A DNA stretch of 51,145 bases from a virus, in IMG/VR virus record IMGVR_UViG_3300011013_000018, positions 1 through 51,145 of that record. One strand, written 5' to 3'. Positions 15,035-21,223 of this stretch are shown in pieces; within the stretch, counting starts at the first letter, position 1, and every line of letters starts with the position of its first letter. Position numbers and translations under genes: made by a program. The notes beneath the pieces were generated by a model. It saw nothing but the letters and a program-made list of their open reading frames with translations, ran no database searches and was not told the DNA's origin.

Positions 15035-16543
15035 TTAATAATAGACCCGTGGTCTTATGTCAACAGGTTCGTCCTCGTAGTCCATACGTAATTGAATCAA
15101 ACCTGATTGTCTGAACCTTAACAGAGATTGGGTTACTGTGTCAACATAATCATCGTGTTCACCGAAAGGAAATGCTGCACATTCTTCAATGACTTCTTCA
15201 GCGAACCGTCTATCCTTAGGATAATACACCATACCTGACTCAAACATCGGAGCAATAGAGTTAACTCTGGAGTGCTTATCATTACCTCTAGATGGAGTAT
15301 AATTAGTTACAGGAATGCCCGTGCGCCGTAGTTCGTCGGACAATGGCATACCACTTGCTTTCGCTTCAATTAACACCATCTCTGGTTCCCAATAATTATA
15401 CTCTTGTAAGGCAATCTCCTTTAGTTCAGGGAACTCCCACCGCCCACGACGGGCATCAAGTAAAATGAGCGCTGGCCGTGCACCGTCGGGCGTGAACACT
15501 CCCCATGTGGTAATAGCACTGAAGTCAGCAGTTTCTTTTTTACTGTATGCAGTATCATAACTTTGGATGATGTAATGTAAGTCAGGAATTTCTTTTGGTG
15601 CCCACTCGTTCCACCATTCACGTTTAAGTATTGCACCTTCCTCGGACGTTGGCCGTTGCATCCACTGCGCGTTCCATTTTGTAATAGCTAAAGATGCTTT
15701 AACTGATTCAAGTTCAGATAACTTCCAATACTCCGGCCATGTGGGTGTACCGCTATCCATCACTGCTGGAAACTCTACAACTTCCCATTGATCGGATTTT
15801 GGTTCTGTTTGTGCAGAAATAAGTTTTCCTGTTAAATCAATTGTACTCCATCTTGTCATAACTAATACAATTGCACCGCCGGGCTGAAGCCTTTGACGAG
15901 GACCAGATGTATACCACTCATAAGCATTCTCCATTGCTGTTTCTGATAACGCATCTTGCTCCGAGTGTGGATCATCAATAATTAATAAATCCGCACCACG
16001 GCCCGTGATGGCTCCACCAACACCAGCCGCAAAATACTCTCCCCCCTCACTGGTATCCCATCTACCTGCAGCCTTAGAATCTGCTTGGAGTCCCGTCTCT
16101 GGAAAAATATCTTTGTATTCTGATGAATCGATTAATTGTTTTGTTTTACGACCAAATCTCTGTGAGAGCTCTGCAGTGTGCGACGTTTGAATTATCTTGG
16201 TCATCGGATTACGACCCATGATAAATGCCGGTAACATAAATGATGCAAATTCAGATTTTGTATGACGTGGTGGCATATTTACTATGAGCCTCTTTAGGGT
16301 CCCATTTGCAATTTTATTAAATTTTTCCGCTATGATTCTATGATGGGTCCCTTCCACGAATCCCGGCCAAACGACTTTAACAAAAGACATGAAATCTAGC
16401 TGTGCTTCTGCGTTTAATTTTGATTTTTCGTTTTGCTGATAGAGCTGAAAGAATCTTTTTTGTTCGTGGGAGGTCATACTGTCCAAAAGTTTTGGTTCAG
16501 TAATGATTTCTTTTAGTCTTTCTTCTAAACCTAATTTACTCAT
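15035..16543 (-). CDS. terL: Terminase large subunit
   Basis: The 502-residue packaging motor has an N-terminal ATPase with Walker A MPPRHTKSE (90-98), Walker B LLIIDD (186-191) and coupling motif VLVMTRWS (about 227-234). The C-terminal RNase H-like nuclease shows Asp330 (QSYDTAYS), Asp340 (ETADFSAITTWG), Glu393 (LIEAKASGMP) and the DDYVDT group (464-469). It cuts concatemers and pumps DNA through the portal. It is first in the leftward late operon, with a candidate promoter at 16613-16641. The small subunit gene lies about 7 kb away on the opposite strand. Confidence 0.95.
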   Translation of the reverse strand: MSKLGLEERLKEIITEPKLLDSMTSHEQKRFFQLYQQNEKSKLNAEAQLDFMSFVKVVWPGFVEGTHHRIIAEKFNKIANGTLKRLIVNMPPRHTKSEFASFMLPAFIMGRNPMTKIIQTSHTAELSQRFGRKTKQLIDSSEYKDIFPETGLQADSKAAGRWDTSEGGEYFAAGVGGAITGRGADLLIIDDPHSEQDALSETAMENAYEWYTSGPRQRLQPGGAIVLVMTRWSTIDLTGKLISAQTEPKSDQWEVVEFPAVMDSGTPTWPEYWKLSELESVKASLAITKWNAQWMQRPTSEEGAILKREWWNEWAPKEIPDLHYIIQSYDTAYSKKETADFSAITTWGVFTPDGARPALILLDARRGRWEFPELKEIALQEYNYWEPEMVLIEAKASGMPLSDELRRTGIPVTNYTPSRGNDKHSRVNSIAPMFESGMVYYPKDRRFAEEVIEECAAFPFGEHDDYVDTVTQSLLRFRQSGLIQLRMDYEDEPVDIRPRVYY

Positions 16544-16612
16544 ATTCTATGTCTAAATTGCTATATAAATACGTAACTATTAACATCCATAATACCAAAA
16601 GGGGGTGTCGAC

Positions 16613-16641
16613 ATCTTACATTAATCCGTCATTCAGTTCAA
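16613..16641 (-). promoter_or_regulatory. Candidate late promoter for the terminase/head operon
   Basis: On the minus strand TTGAAC (-35) and TAAGAT (-10) are 17 bases apart, about 70 bases upstream of the terminase ATG. It is a moderate match to the sigma70 consensus and is the best candidate for the 16-kb leftward block. Confidence 0.4.
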
Positions 16642-16665
16642 GTTTTACAGGTACCCTACGGATAA

Positions 16666-16679
16666 GGGAGGGTGGGCCC
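16666..16679 (+). repeat. Partial copy of the 30-bp GC-rich repeat (core only)
   Basis: The 14-base core GGGAGGGTGGGCCC is present, but the usual second half (GTTAGCCGTCAAGCGT in other copies) is missing. It lies between the terminase promoter and the terminator of the DUF932 gene. Confidence 0.75.
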
Positions 16680-16681
16680 AT

Positions 16682-16724
16682 AAAAAAACAGGCGTAATTT
16701 AGAATGATTCTAAACTACGCCTGT
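16682..16724 (-). terminator. Strong Rho-independent terminator of the DUF932 gene
   Basis: On the minus strand an 18-bp stem starting ACAGGCGTA and ending TACGCCTGT, with one G-U pair and a single-base gap at the tip, is followed by TTTTTTT. It begins seven bases past the stop codon. Confidence 0.9.
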
Positions 16725-16730
16725 GGTGAT

Positions 16731-17558
16731 TTATGCCGCTAAGGCTTCGAACTGTGGCGTCTTCCAAAGTTTTGTAAGCTCGGCTTGTCTATTCAAATAG
16801 ACTTCATTCATATCGGCGGTTGCTCTTGCTTCATGGTGAGTAGCCCATTCAGTCAACCCATTGTACACAACGTAAAGATTGGTTTCATTAACAGAACCTC
16901 GATTGTTGTTTTCGATATATTCCATTAACGTATTTTCTTTAACTTCATTTTTAGCAATGGTTTCTTTTAACGCTGTTCTTACTTGATCCATAGTTACAAC
17001 TGTATCATTCATTGACTGAAGTTGTTTCATGCTGTTATCAACTGTTAATTTGAAATCACCAATTTTGCTATACTCTTGTGCAAGTATATCATTATTAGTA
17101 TGTTTTCTAAATTGAACATGCCCTTCAACATCTATCATACCATTAGAACAAATCATTCTAATAAGACCGAATGCGATCATTGCTTTACGAGTTCCATTAT
17201 AACTATTAATGAAAATCATTTGCGGGTTAATCTCATCGTTTCGAACTGGATCAATGACAGCATCTTTAAAAGTAATAGTTCTTTGATTAACGCCACCAAA
17301 GGCCCATTTCTTATCTTCAACTTCTACATTATCAGTAGCAATGCCAGATTCTAAAATATGTTCATTGGCCGCTGTTAACATTTCATCAGTTCTATTGATT
17401 TTGTAAGCTTTGGTAAATGAACCAACTCTTACATTGTTTACGATCACATCCTGACCGTGATAAGTAACGCCGTTAACTTCTTCATCTATTAAAGAAGTAA
17501 CAACATCGTTTTCAAACATTTCAAGGTTATGAATGTCTGTGTGTTTTATTGTTTCCAT
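16731..17558 (-). CDS. DUF932-family protein
   Basis: The 275-residue protein matches the DUF932 phage/plasmid family. Signature elements are INPQMIFINSYNGTRKAMIAF (about 112-132; family pattern I.NSyDGs) and RMICSNGMIDVEGHVQFRKH (C-S/N-N-G motif). A helical C-terminal half follows. Molecular function of the family is unknown; members often occur with recombination and restriction-related genes. It is a single-gene transcription unit with its own promoter region of repeats and a very strong terminator, which suggests high, regulated expression. Confidence 0.8.
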   Translation of the reverse strand: METIKHTDIHNLEMFENDVVTSLIDEEVNGVTYHGQDVIVNNVRVGSFTKAYKINRTDEMLTAANEHILESGIATDNVEVEDKKWAFGGVNQRTITFKDAVIDPVRNDEINPQMIFINSYNGTRKAMIAFGLIRMICSNGMIDVEGHVQFRKHTNNDILAQEYSKIGDFKLTVDNSMKQLQSMNDTVVTMDQVRTALKETIAKNEVKENTLMEYIENNNRGSVNETNLYVVYNGLTEWATHHEARATADMNEVYLNRQAELTKLWKTPQFEALAA

Positions 17559-17581
17559 AATTATCTCCTATGGTTAAAGTT

Positions 17582-17601
17582 ATGTAGCATTATTGCTACA
17601 T
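17582..17601 (-). promoter_or_regulatory. Leader hairpin of the DUF932 gene
   Basis: ATGTAGCA and TGCTACAT form an 8-bp stem with a 4-base TTAT loop in the transcribed leader, just upstream of the shared ATAACTTTAAC leader motif and the GGAGA ribosome site. Confidence 0.5.
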
Positions 17602-17651
17602 TGTTTAATATATAGATATGTCCCATAATGTAAAGTACATTGTTTAATATA
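17597..17651. repeat. 16-bp direct repeats overlapping the DUF932 promoter
   Basis: TACATTGTTTAATATA occurs at 17597-17612 and again at 17636-17651, 39 bases apart start to start. The first copy overlaps the predicted -10 and the second lies just upstream of the -35, the arrangement expected for a repressor or activator binding twice. Confidence 0.65.
17607..17634 (-). promoter_or_regulatory. Promoter of the DUF932 gene
   Basis: On the minus strand TTTACA (-35) and TATATT (-10) are separated by 16 bases. It is framed by 16-bp direct repeats and by a 9-bp inverted repeat further upstream (GTATGTATC 17658-17666, GATACATAC 17672-17680). Confidence 0.55.
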
Positions 17652-17708
17652 GCTCTTGTATGTATCTCACTGATACATACTATATATTGATTTTTATTTT
17701 TTTTTTTA

Positions 17709-17738
17709 GGGAGGGTGGGCCCGTTAGCCGTCAAGCGT
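17709..17738 (+). repeat. 30-bp GC-rich intergenic repeat, single copy
   Basis: A core GGGAGGGTGGGCCC is followed by GTTAGCCGTCAAGCGT. It runs directly into the terminator hairpin of the 132-residue gene, sharing its last three bases with the stem. Confidence 0.9.
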
Positions 17739-17767
17739 CAGCCGTGGTTCATTGTCCACGGCTGACG
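17736..17767 (-). terminator. 12-bp hairpin ending the 132-residue gene
   Basis: CGTCAGCCGTGG and CCACGGCTGACG pair across an 8-base loop, ten bases past the stop. There is no direct T-run; instead the 30-bp repeat follows. The same hairpin with compensating base changes ends the next gene at 18319-18350, which supports a conserved RNA structure. Confidence 0.7.
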
Positions 17768-17777
17768 ATCAGAAGAT

Positions 17778-18176
17778 TTAACCTCTGTTAACTCTTTCGT
17801 ATTGAACAGCGACCCAATTAGACATGCCCCACAAAGAATTAATAACGAGTGACTGCGTTACATCTTCCGAAGCACCGTCAAACCAATTCATATACCAGTA
17901 CTCTGCCTTCTCAAGTTCTGTCGGTCCGTTGTCTTGTTCTTTAACATAGAACCGTATTTCATCTGACGGGCCACCCCAGGACAATTGGAAGCGCCAATAC
18001 CCTCTGGTCTGGCCTTCAAATGTATTTGGTTCAACATAAGAAAAGTCAAGCCCATATTCATGGAAGTCGTCCCAGCCATTGTTTTCATACTTTTCTAGTT
18101 CCTCTTCTCTAATGAGCCATTCACTACGGACAAGGTCAGCACAGCTTTTTTCTTTCTTTTCACTTTTAGTCAACAT
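17778..18176 (-). CDS. Unknown protein, single-gene unit
   Basis: A 132-residue acidic, Trp-rich protein (YENNGWDDFHEYGLDFSYVE, GYWRFQLSWGGPSDEIRFYV, EYWYMNWFDGASEDV). Trp and Gly spacing suggests a compact alpha/beta fold. No catalytic or cysteine motif is seen and I do not recognise a named family. It has its own promoter, a leader shared with its neighbours and its own terminator hairpin. The sequence style is reminiscent of small proteins on alphaproteobacterial plasmids, a weak impression only. Confidence 0.55.
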   Translation of the reverse strand: MLTKSEKKEKSCADLVRSEWLIREEELEKYENNGWDDFHEYGLDFSYVEPNTFEGQTRGYWRFQLSWGGPSDEIRFYVKEQDNGPTELEKAEYWYMNWFDGASEDVTQSLVINSLWGMSNWVAVQYERVNRG

Positions 18177-18209
18177 TTGTATCTCCTTGTTTAAATTAAA
18201 GTTAACTTA

Positions 18210-18237
18210 ATTATAGTATTTTATGGGATAAATGCAA
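18210..18237 (-). promoter_or_regulatory. Promoter of the 132-residue gene
   Basis: On the minus strand TTGCAT (-35) and a perfect TATAAT (-10) are 16 bases apart. The spacer contains ATCCCATAAAATAC, which is repeated upstream of the next gene (about 18925-18938) and in short form elsewhere. Confidence 0.65.
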
Positions 18238-18258
18238 CCCCTAAAATTAATTATTTTA

Positions 18259-18321
18259 GGGAGGGTGGGCCCGTTAGCCGTCAAGCGTGGTCGGCGGGTG
18301 GGCCCGTTAGCCGTCAAGCGT
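18259..18321 (+). repeat. Tandem pair of the 30-bp GC-rich repeat
   Basis: Copies at 18259-18288 and 18292-18321 have a 33-bp period. The second copy has a changed 5' edge (CGGCGGGTGGGCCC) but an identical second half. The pair abuts the terminator hairpin of the 173-residue gene. Confidence 0.9.
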
Positions 18322-18350
18322 CAACCGTAGTTCGTTGTCTACGGTTGACG
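18319..18350 (-). terminator. 12-bp hairpin ending the 173-residue gene
   Basis: CGTCAACCGTAG and CTACGGTTGACG pair across an 8-base loop, eleven bases past the stop. Compared with the hairpin at 17736, two base pairs have changed on both sides (G-C to A-T), so pairing is preserved. Confidence 0.7.
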
Positions 18351-18360
18351 GTCGGGAGAT

Positions 18361-18882
18361 TTAACCTGTCGATTCTTTAATAAGTTTTTGGTCTAAGTAG
18401 TCTAGATAAGAAAGACTTACACTGTTTAAAATAGGGCAAGTCATGTGAAGCTGTCTTGTTGAACGGACAGCGTATTCTAGACCCTCGTTCCAGTCCTCAG
18501 CTCGTCCGTCGCTTGTAATCTCAGATATAATAGACTTATTATTATCCATAGTGTACAACGCACAAAGAACAGCAACCACATATTTATCGTAAGGCTTGCG
18601 TGCTGTCTTGCAGAACCCAAGGGCTCCTTGTCTATCGTAGGACATATCGTAATCGTCCTTGGCTCGTTTCTTCTTGGTCAGTATAAAGGTTTCATGTCCG
18701 TTTTCACCTATACCATTGAAACGAATTTCTTCGTTATCTATGTTGAACTCAGCAGGGTCAAGAGCCGCTGTTAAATTCCTTGCAGGCCACCCCTCCGTAA
18801 TTAGTCTAGTTAATCGCGCTAACTCGTTCCACTCCGAATCTGTGAAATCTCGTAGCTGTCGCCAATAATGAGTATATCCCAT
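18361..18882 (-). CDS. Conserved-type hypothetical protein (MGYTHYW family)
   Basis: The 173-residue protein starts MGYTHYWRQLRDFTDSEWNE. It contains EIRFNGIGENGHETFILTK (52-70) and FCKTARKPYDKYVVAVLCAL (about 90-109), a pattern I recall from uncharacterised proteins of phages and bacteria. It looks alpha/beta and soluble. Enzymatic role unknown. It is a one-gene unit with GGAGA ribosome site, the shared leader motif and a covarying terminator hairpin. Confidence 0.65.
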   Translation of the reverse strand: MGYTHYWRQLRDFTDSEWNELARLTRLITEGWPARNLTAALDPAEFNIDNEEIRFNGIGENGHETFILTKKKRAKDDYDMSYDRQGALGFCKTARKPYDKYVVAVLCALYTMDNNKSIISEITSDGRAEDWNEGLEYAVRSTRQLHMTCPILNSVSLSYLDYLDQKLIKESTG

Positions 18883-19014
18883 TTTTTATCTCCTTGTTTA
18901 AGTTAAAGTTATCTCCAGCTTAAAGTATTTTATGGGATATGCAACCACTAAAATTAATTATTTTATCTACTGTAACATTTATGCAACACCTACATCAGAC
19001 AACGGAAAACGGAT

Positions 19015-19030
19015 TGTTTCACGTGAAACA
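19015..19030. promoter_or_regulatory. parS: parS centromere site (ParB-binding 16-mer)
   Basis: TGTTTCACGTGAAACA is a perfect 16-bp palindrome and equals the bacterial chromosomal parS consensus TGTTnCACGTGAAACA. It lies in a 295-bp gene-free region between divergent genes, seven bases before a pair of 30-bp repeats. ParB CTPases load at such sites. No parA or parB gene is visible in the window, so it would be read by a host ParB. Confidence 0.85.
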
Positions 19031-19037
19031 TTTTTTA

Positions 19038-19101
19038 GGGCGGGTGGGCCCGTGAACCGTCATGCGTATATAGGTGGGAGGGCCCGTGAACCGTCATGCG
19101 T
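19038..19101 (+). repeat. Tandem pair of the 30-bp GC-rich repeat next to parS
   Basis: Copies at 19038-19067 and 19072-19101 have a 34-bp period. Both use the second-half variant GTGAACCGTCATGCGT. The second copy has T and A at the two spacer positions of the core (AGGTGGGAGGGCCC). Confidence 0.9.
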
Positions 19102-19115
19102 TAAAAAAATAATTC

Positions 19116-19144
19116 TTGTCATCTTACGTTGTTTACTGTATATT
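19116..19144 (+). promoter_or_regulatory. Promoter of the 111-residue plus-strand gene
   Basis: TTGTCA (-35) and TATATT (-10) are 17 bases apart. The transcript would begin near a TTATGGGATAACTTTAAC element shared with the oppositely oriented neighbouring genes. Confidence 0.65.
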
Positions 19145-19177
19145 ATGGGATAACTTTAACTATCAAGGAGAAAGCAA

Positions 19178-19513
19178 ATGAATACAGAAAAAAATCAATA
19201 CGGTGTGAACGCAAGTTTACCAAGAAAGATTTTTAGCCAAGCTAAAAATCTTAATCTAAAATGGAATTTTAGTTGCGAGGGCGAAATTATTTTTCCAGAG
19301 ATTGTTGGCTCAGAAGAAAATATTCTTATAACAACGGCTAAAGATTTTACAGACAATATCGAGGAATCTGTGGCTTACATGGGCGCAACTGAAGAGCTAT
19401 TGATCCGCTTTGATGATGGCTCTTGCATCTTTTACATGCCTTATGAATTTGACACAGAAATCACTGATCATTCAACTGGACCAAATTCAAAATGGATTGA
19501 GGAGCTCTATTAA
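19178..19513 (+). CDS. Unknown plus-strand protein with its own promoter and terminator
   Basis: A 111-residue, slightly acidic protein (GEIIFPEIVGSEENILITTA, YMGATEELLIRFDDGSCIFY). It looks like a small beta-rich soluble fold with no recognised motif. AAGGAG lies eight bases before ATG. It is flanked by repeat pairs on both sides and transcribed against the surrounding genes. A role as a small early regulator or host-takeover protein is only a guess. Confidence 0.6.
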   Translation: MNTEKNQYGVNASLPRKIFSQAKNLNLKWNFSCEGEIIFPEIVGSEENILITTAKDFTDNIEESVAYMGATEELLIRFDDGSCIFYMPYEFDTEITDHSTGPNSKWIEELY

Positions 19514-19530
19514 ATCAGGGCTTGGACCTA

Positions 19531-19559
19531 AAAGGGAGAGTTAAACTCTCCCTTTTTTT
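19531..19559 (+). terminator. Rho-independent terminator of the 111-residue gene
   Basis: AAAGGGAGAGT and ACTCTCCCTTT form an 11-bp stem with a 3-base loop, followed by a T tract. Confidence 0.9.
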
Positions 19560-19576
19560 ATTTTATTTTTTTTTTT

Positions 19577-19642
19577 TGGTGGGTGGGCCCATGAACCGTC
19601 AAGCGTGGTTCGGGGCGGGTGGGCCCTTGAATCGTCATGCGT
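19577..19642 (+). repeat. Tandem pair of the 30-bp GC-rich repeat
   Basis: Copies at 19577-19606 and 19613-19642 have a 36-bp period. The pair lies between the terminator at 19559 and the 3' end of the nuclease gene at 19673, with T-rich sequence before it as for other copies. Confidence 0.9.
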
Positions 19643-19672
19643 AATTTGTTGCAAAAATGCAACTGTCAAGCT

Positions 19673-20065
19673 TTATTTAATTAAATGTTCTTGGATCGTT
19701 GTCCATTGTTTAAGGTCATGCGTATCATGGACAACGAACAACGGGTCGTGGTCAGTTAATTTTACTCTCGGCATACAAGCAAAAGATGATTGAAAAAGTT
19801 TTACGGACAACGGAAAGAGGGTCTGAACCAGAATAAATTTAGAGCCATGATTTACTCTATGCCAAGCGATTTGGTGTGGTGAAAATGACACAATTCCCTT
19901 GTCGTTTGCTACTTTAAGTTCCACCGAAAAAAAGTGAGAGTTTTCAGCGCTTCCAATAAGGTCTGGGAAACCTTGACTAACAGAATTTTCTATTCTATTC
20001 CAACGAATTTTTGGTGTCCGTTGTTTAACGAGTTTCCAAAATTTTGTTTCTTTTTTTCCACTCAT
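19673..20065 (-). CDS. PD-(D/E)XK nuclease-like protein
   Basis: The 130-residue protein shows a restriction-endonuclease fold core: Glu26 (NRIENS), GFPDL (32-36, Asp35), then VELKVA (48-53, Glu49/Lys51) and SPHQIAWH (62-69, with Gln65). The spacing fits VRR-NUC or phage resolvase-like nucleases, which cut branched or double-stranded DNA using metal ions. The C-terminal third (QTLFPLSVKLFQSSFACMPR) looks less typical. It is an isolated leftward gene. It could serve recombination, host DNA breakdown or packaging-related debranching. Confidence 0.75.
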   Translation of the reverse strand: MSGKKETKFWKLVKQRTPKIRWNRIENSVSQGFPDLIGSAENSHFFSVELKVANDKGIVSFSPHQIAWHRVNHGSKFILVQTLFPLSVKLFQSSFACMPRVKLTDHDPLFVVHDTHDLKQWTTIQEHLIK

Positions 20066-20104
20066 TATTCAACGGAACACCTAACTTTAACCATACAAGG
20101 TTTT

Positions 20105-20128
20105 ACTAGATAACATATGCTATCTAGT
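20105..20128. promoter_or_regulatory. 24-bp palindromic operator-like site
   Basis: ACTAGATA (20105-20112) and TATCTAGT (20121-20128) flank ACATATGC. It sits 40 bases upstream of the nuclease start and at the edge of the structured non-coding stretch. No T-run follows, so an operator is more likely than a terminator. Confidence 0.5.
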
Positions 20129-20133
20129 ATGTC

Positions 20134-20313
20134 GAGAGAGAAAGTATGCGTAAATATAAAACAGTCATGATTTCTTTCTCTTTCAGCTATGGTGTATCCA
20201 ACACAACTGAATATTTTAGCGAGAGAATAAATCAGGTTAGTCAGCTTGCGTGCTTATCCCTTAGACTAGTCCTAGCTATCTCTAACTTATTCTCTCTATC
20301 CGTATATCTACGG
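20134..20313 (+). ncRNA. Candidate structured RNA or leader (no convincing gene)
   Basis: Several inverted repeats lie in line: AGAGAAAG with CTTTCTCT (about 20137-20180); GAGAGAATAA (20221-20230) with TTATTCTCTC (20287-20296), extended by GTTAG (20236-20240) and CTAAC (20282-20286); and CCGTA/TACGG (20300-20313). The strand is uncertain. The plus strand is favoured because the first stem would hide the AGAGAAAG-ATG region of a weak frame there. Promoter and terminator are not clear. Confidence 0.3.
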
Positions 20314-20319
20314 AATATC

Positions 20320-20412
20320 TTAAACTCCAAAAGCCCAATTCAATAAATGTAGTCCAAAATATGCAAACGCACATATTGGAATTACTATACTAAATACATC
20401 AAAAAAATTCAT
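20320..20412 (-). CDS. 30-residue membrane peptide
   Basis: MNFFDVFSIVIPICAFAYFG begins a nearly fully hydrophobic peptide ending HLLNWAFGV. Its ATG directly follows the TAG of the 58-residue gene (TAGATG), so it would be translated by coupling. One transmembrane helix covers residues 5-25. Function unknown. The short length keeps confidence moderate. Confidence 0.45.
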   Translation of the reverse strand: MNFFDVFSIVIPICAFAYFGLHLLNWAFGV

Positions 20413-20589
20413 CTAAATACTCCCATACAACACTTTAAATTCTTCTTCAGCTTTCTTCATGTCAATTTCTTCTTCTTTATAAAATCTTCTTTCTCTATTA
20501 ACCCAACGAACCCACCTATCAAAATTAGTCTGGTAGTCCTGATCTATGTTATATTCAAACTGTCTGTCTTTTCCTATGTCAAGTGTCAT
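20413..20589 (-). CDS. 58-residue charged protein, unknown
   Basis: The frame starts at ATG 20589, three bases after the stop of the 119-residue gene. It encodes a helical charged protein (MTLDIGKDRQFEYNIDQDYQ, FDRWVRWVNRERRFYKEEEI). Strong helix and coil propensity in the C-terminal half. No family recognised. Tight spacing on both sides supports an operon. Confidence 0.55.
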   Translation of the reverse strand: MTLDIGKDRQFEYNIDQDYQTNFDRWVRWVNRERRFYKEEEIDMKKAEEEFKVLYGSI

Positions 20590-20592
20590 AGT

Positions 20593-20952
20593 TCAAGTAT
20601 TCCTATTATTATTTTGTGCAAGTAAAATGCTATGAATAGCAACTATATTATCCCCTATCCAATCATACATACACGATTGAGAGTGAAAGTATGGGCCATA
20701 TTTATCAGGTCTGGTGGGCCTCATAGTTTGACACCATTCCCCACTCCAACTATAATAAACAGGAGACTCCCCGCTTCGTCGCCAATGTCCCTCGAGTTCT
20801 ATTGCGTCTAACAATGGGTTTAATTCTTCCTCACTTGCGCCATAAACATATCTAATAGTATTACTTGAGGCATATCCATATTTATAAAATTTCTTTTTAC
20901 AACTTGGATTTTGGCAAATATAAGCTTTGCCTTTTCTAAATGCGTGTATCAT
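20593..20952 (-). CDS. Unknown protein with Cys-rich N-terminus
   Basis: A 119-residue protein. The N-terminus has a zinc-ribbon half (CQNPSCKKKFYKYGY, Cys13 and Cys18), and further Cys at about 79 and 99 (EWCQTMRP, SQSCMYDW) could complete a site. Trp/Tyr-rich segments follow (GHWRRSGESPVYYSWSGEW). GGAGAAAG precedes the ATG. No named family. Confidence 0.5.
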   Translation of the reverse strand: MIHAFRKGKAYICQNPSCKKKFYKYGYASSNTIRYVYGASEEELNPLLDAIELEGHWRRSGESPVYYSWSGEWCQTMRPTRPDKYGPYFHSQSCMYDWIGDNIVAIHSILLAQNNNRNT

Positions 20953-21016
20953 TTCTTTCTCCTATTCAAAAAATTACAAAGAAACTTGTACCACCGCCAA
21001 CGGAACATAAAAGTTT

Positions 21017-21220
21017 TCATTGAACACTACTCCCTTGTCTAAGTTCAAACGAAATTATTTTGCTGAGTAAACACTTGTCAAAAAATATTGGCACTAGAGG
21101 ATCGTTAAGTAAATCCTCTAGTGCCTCATCTACTGTAATCAAACCTTTCAGTAAATAACCTATCTGAGTATCAATTCTATTCTCAGCTATATCAAACATT
21201 TGGTTTTTATACTTCCCCAT
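21017..21220 (-). CDS. 67-residue helical protein, unknown
   Basis: MGKYKNQMFDIAENRIDTQI leads to a leucine-rich helical body (GYLLKGLITVDEALEDLLND). Its start lies three bases after the stop of the 351-residue gene. No membrane span or metal site. Function unknown. Confidence 0.5.
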   Translation of the reverse strand: MGKYKNQMFDIAENRIDTQIGYLLKGLITVDEALEDLLNDPLVPIFFDKCLLSKIISFELRQGSSVQ

Positions 21221-21223
21221 GTA

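Noticed and set aside
18259-19642. CRISPR array
   Set aside because: Repeat copies occur in pairs with only 3-6 bp between them and hundreds of bases between pairs; there are no spacers and no cas genes. The Cas4-like nuclease at 26.2 kb is an ordinary phage RecB-family enzyme.
20146-20346. Plus-strand 66-codon frame after AGAGAAAG
   Set aside because: Its sequence is low in charged residues and includes the arms of several hairpins; it overlaps a better small minus-strand gene. Kept as a structured non-coding stretch.
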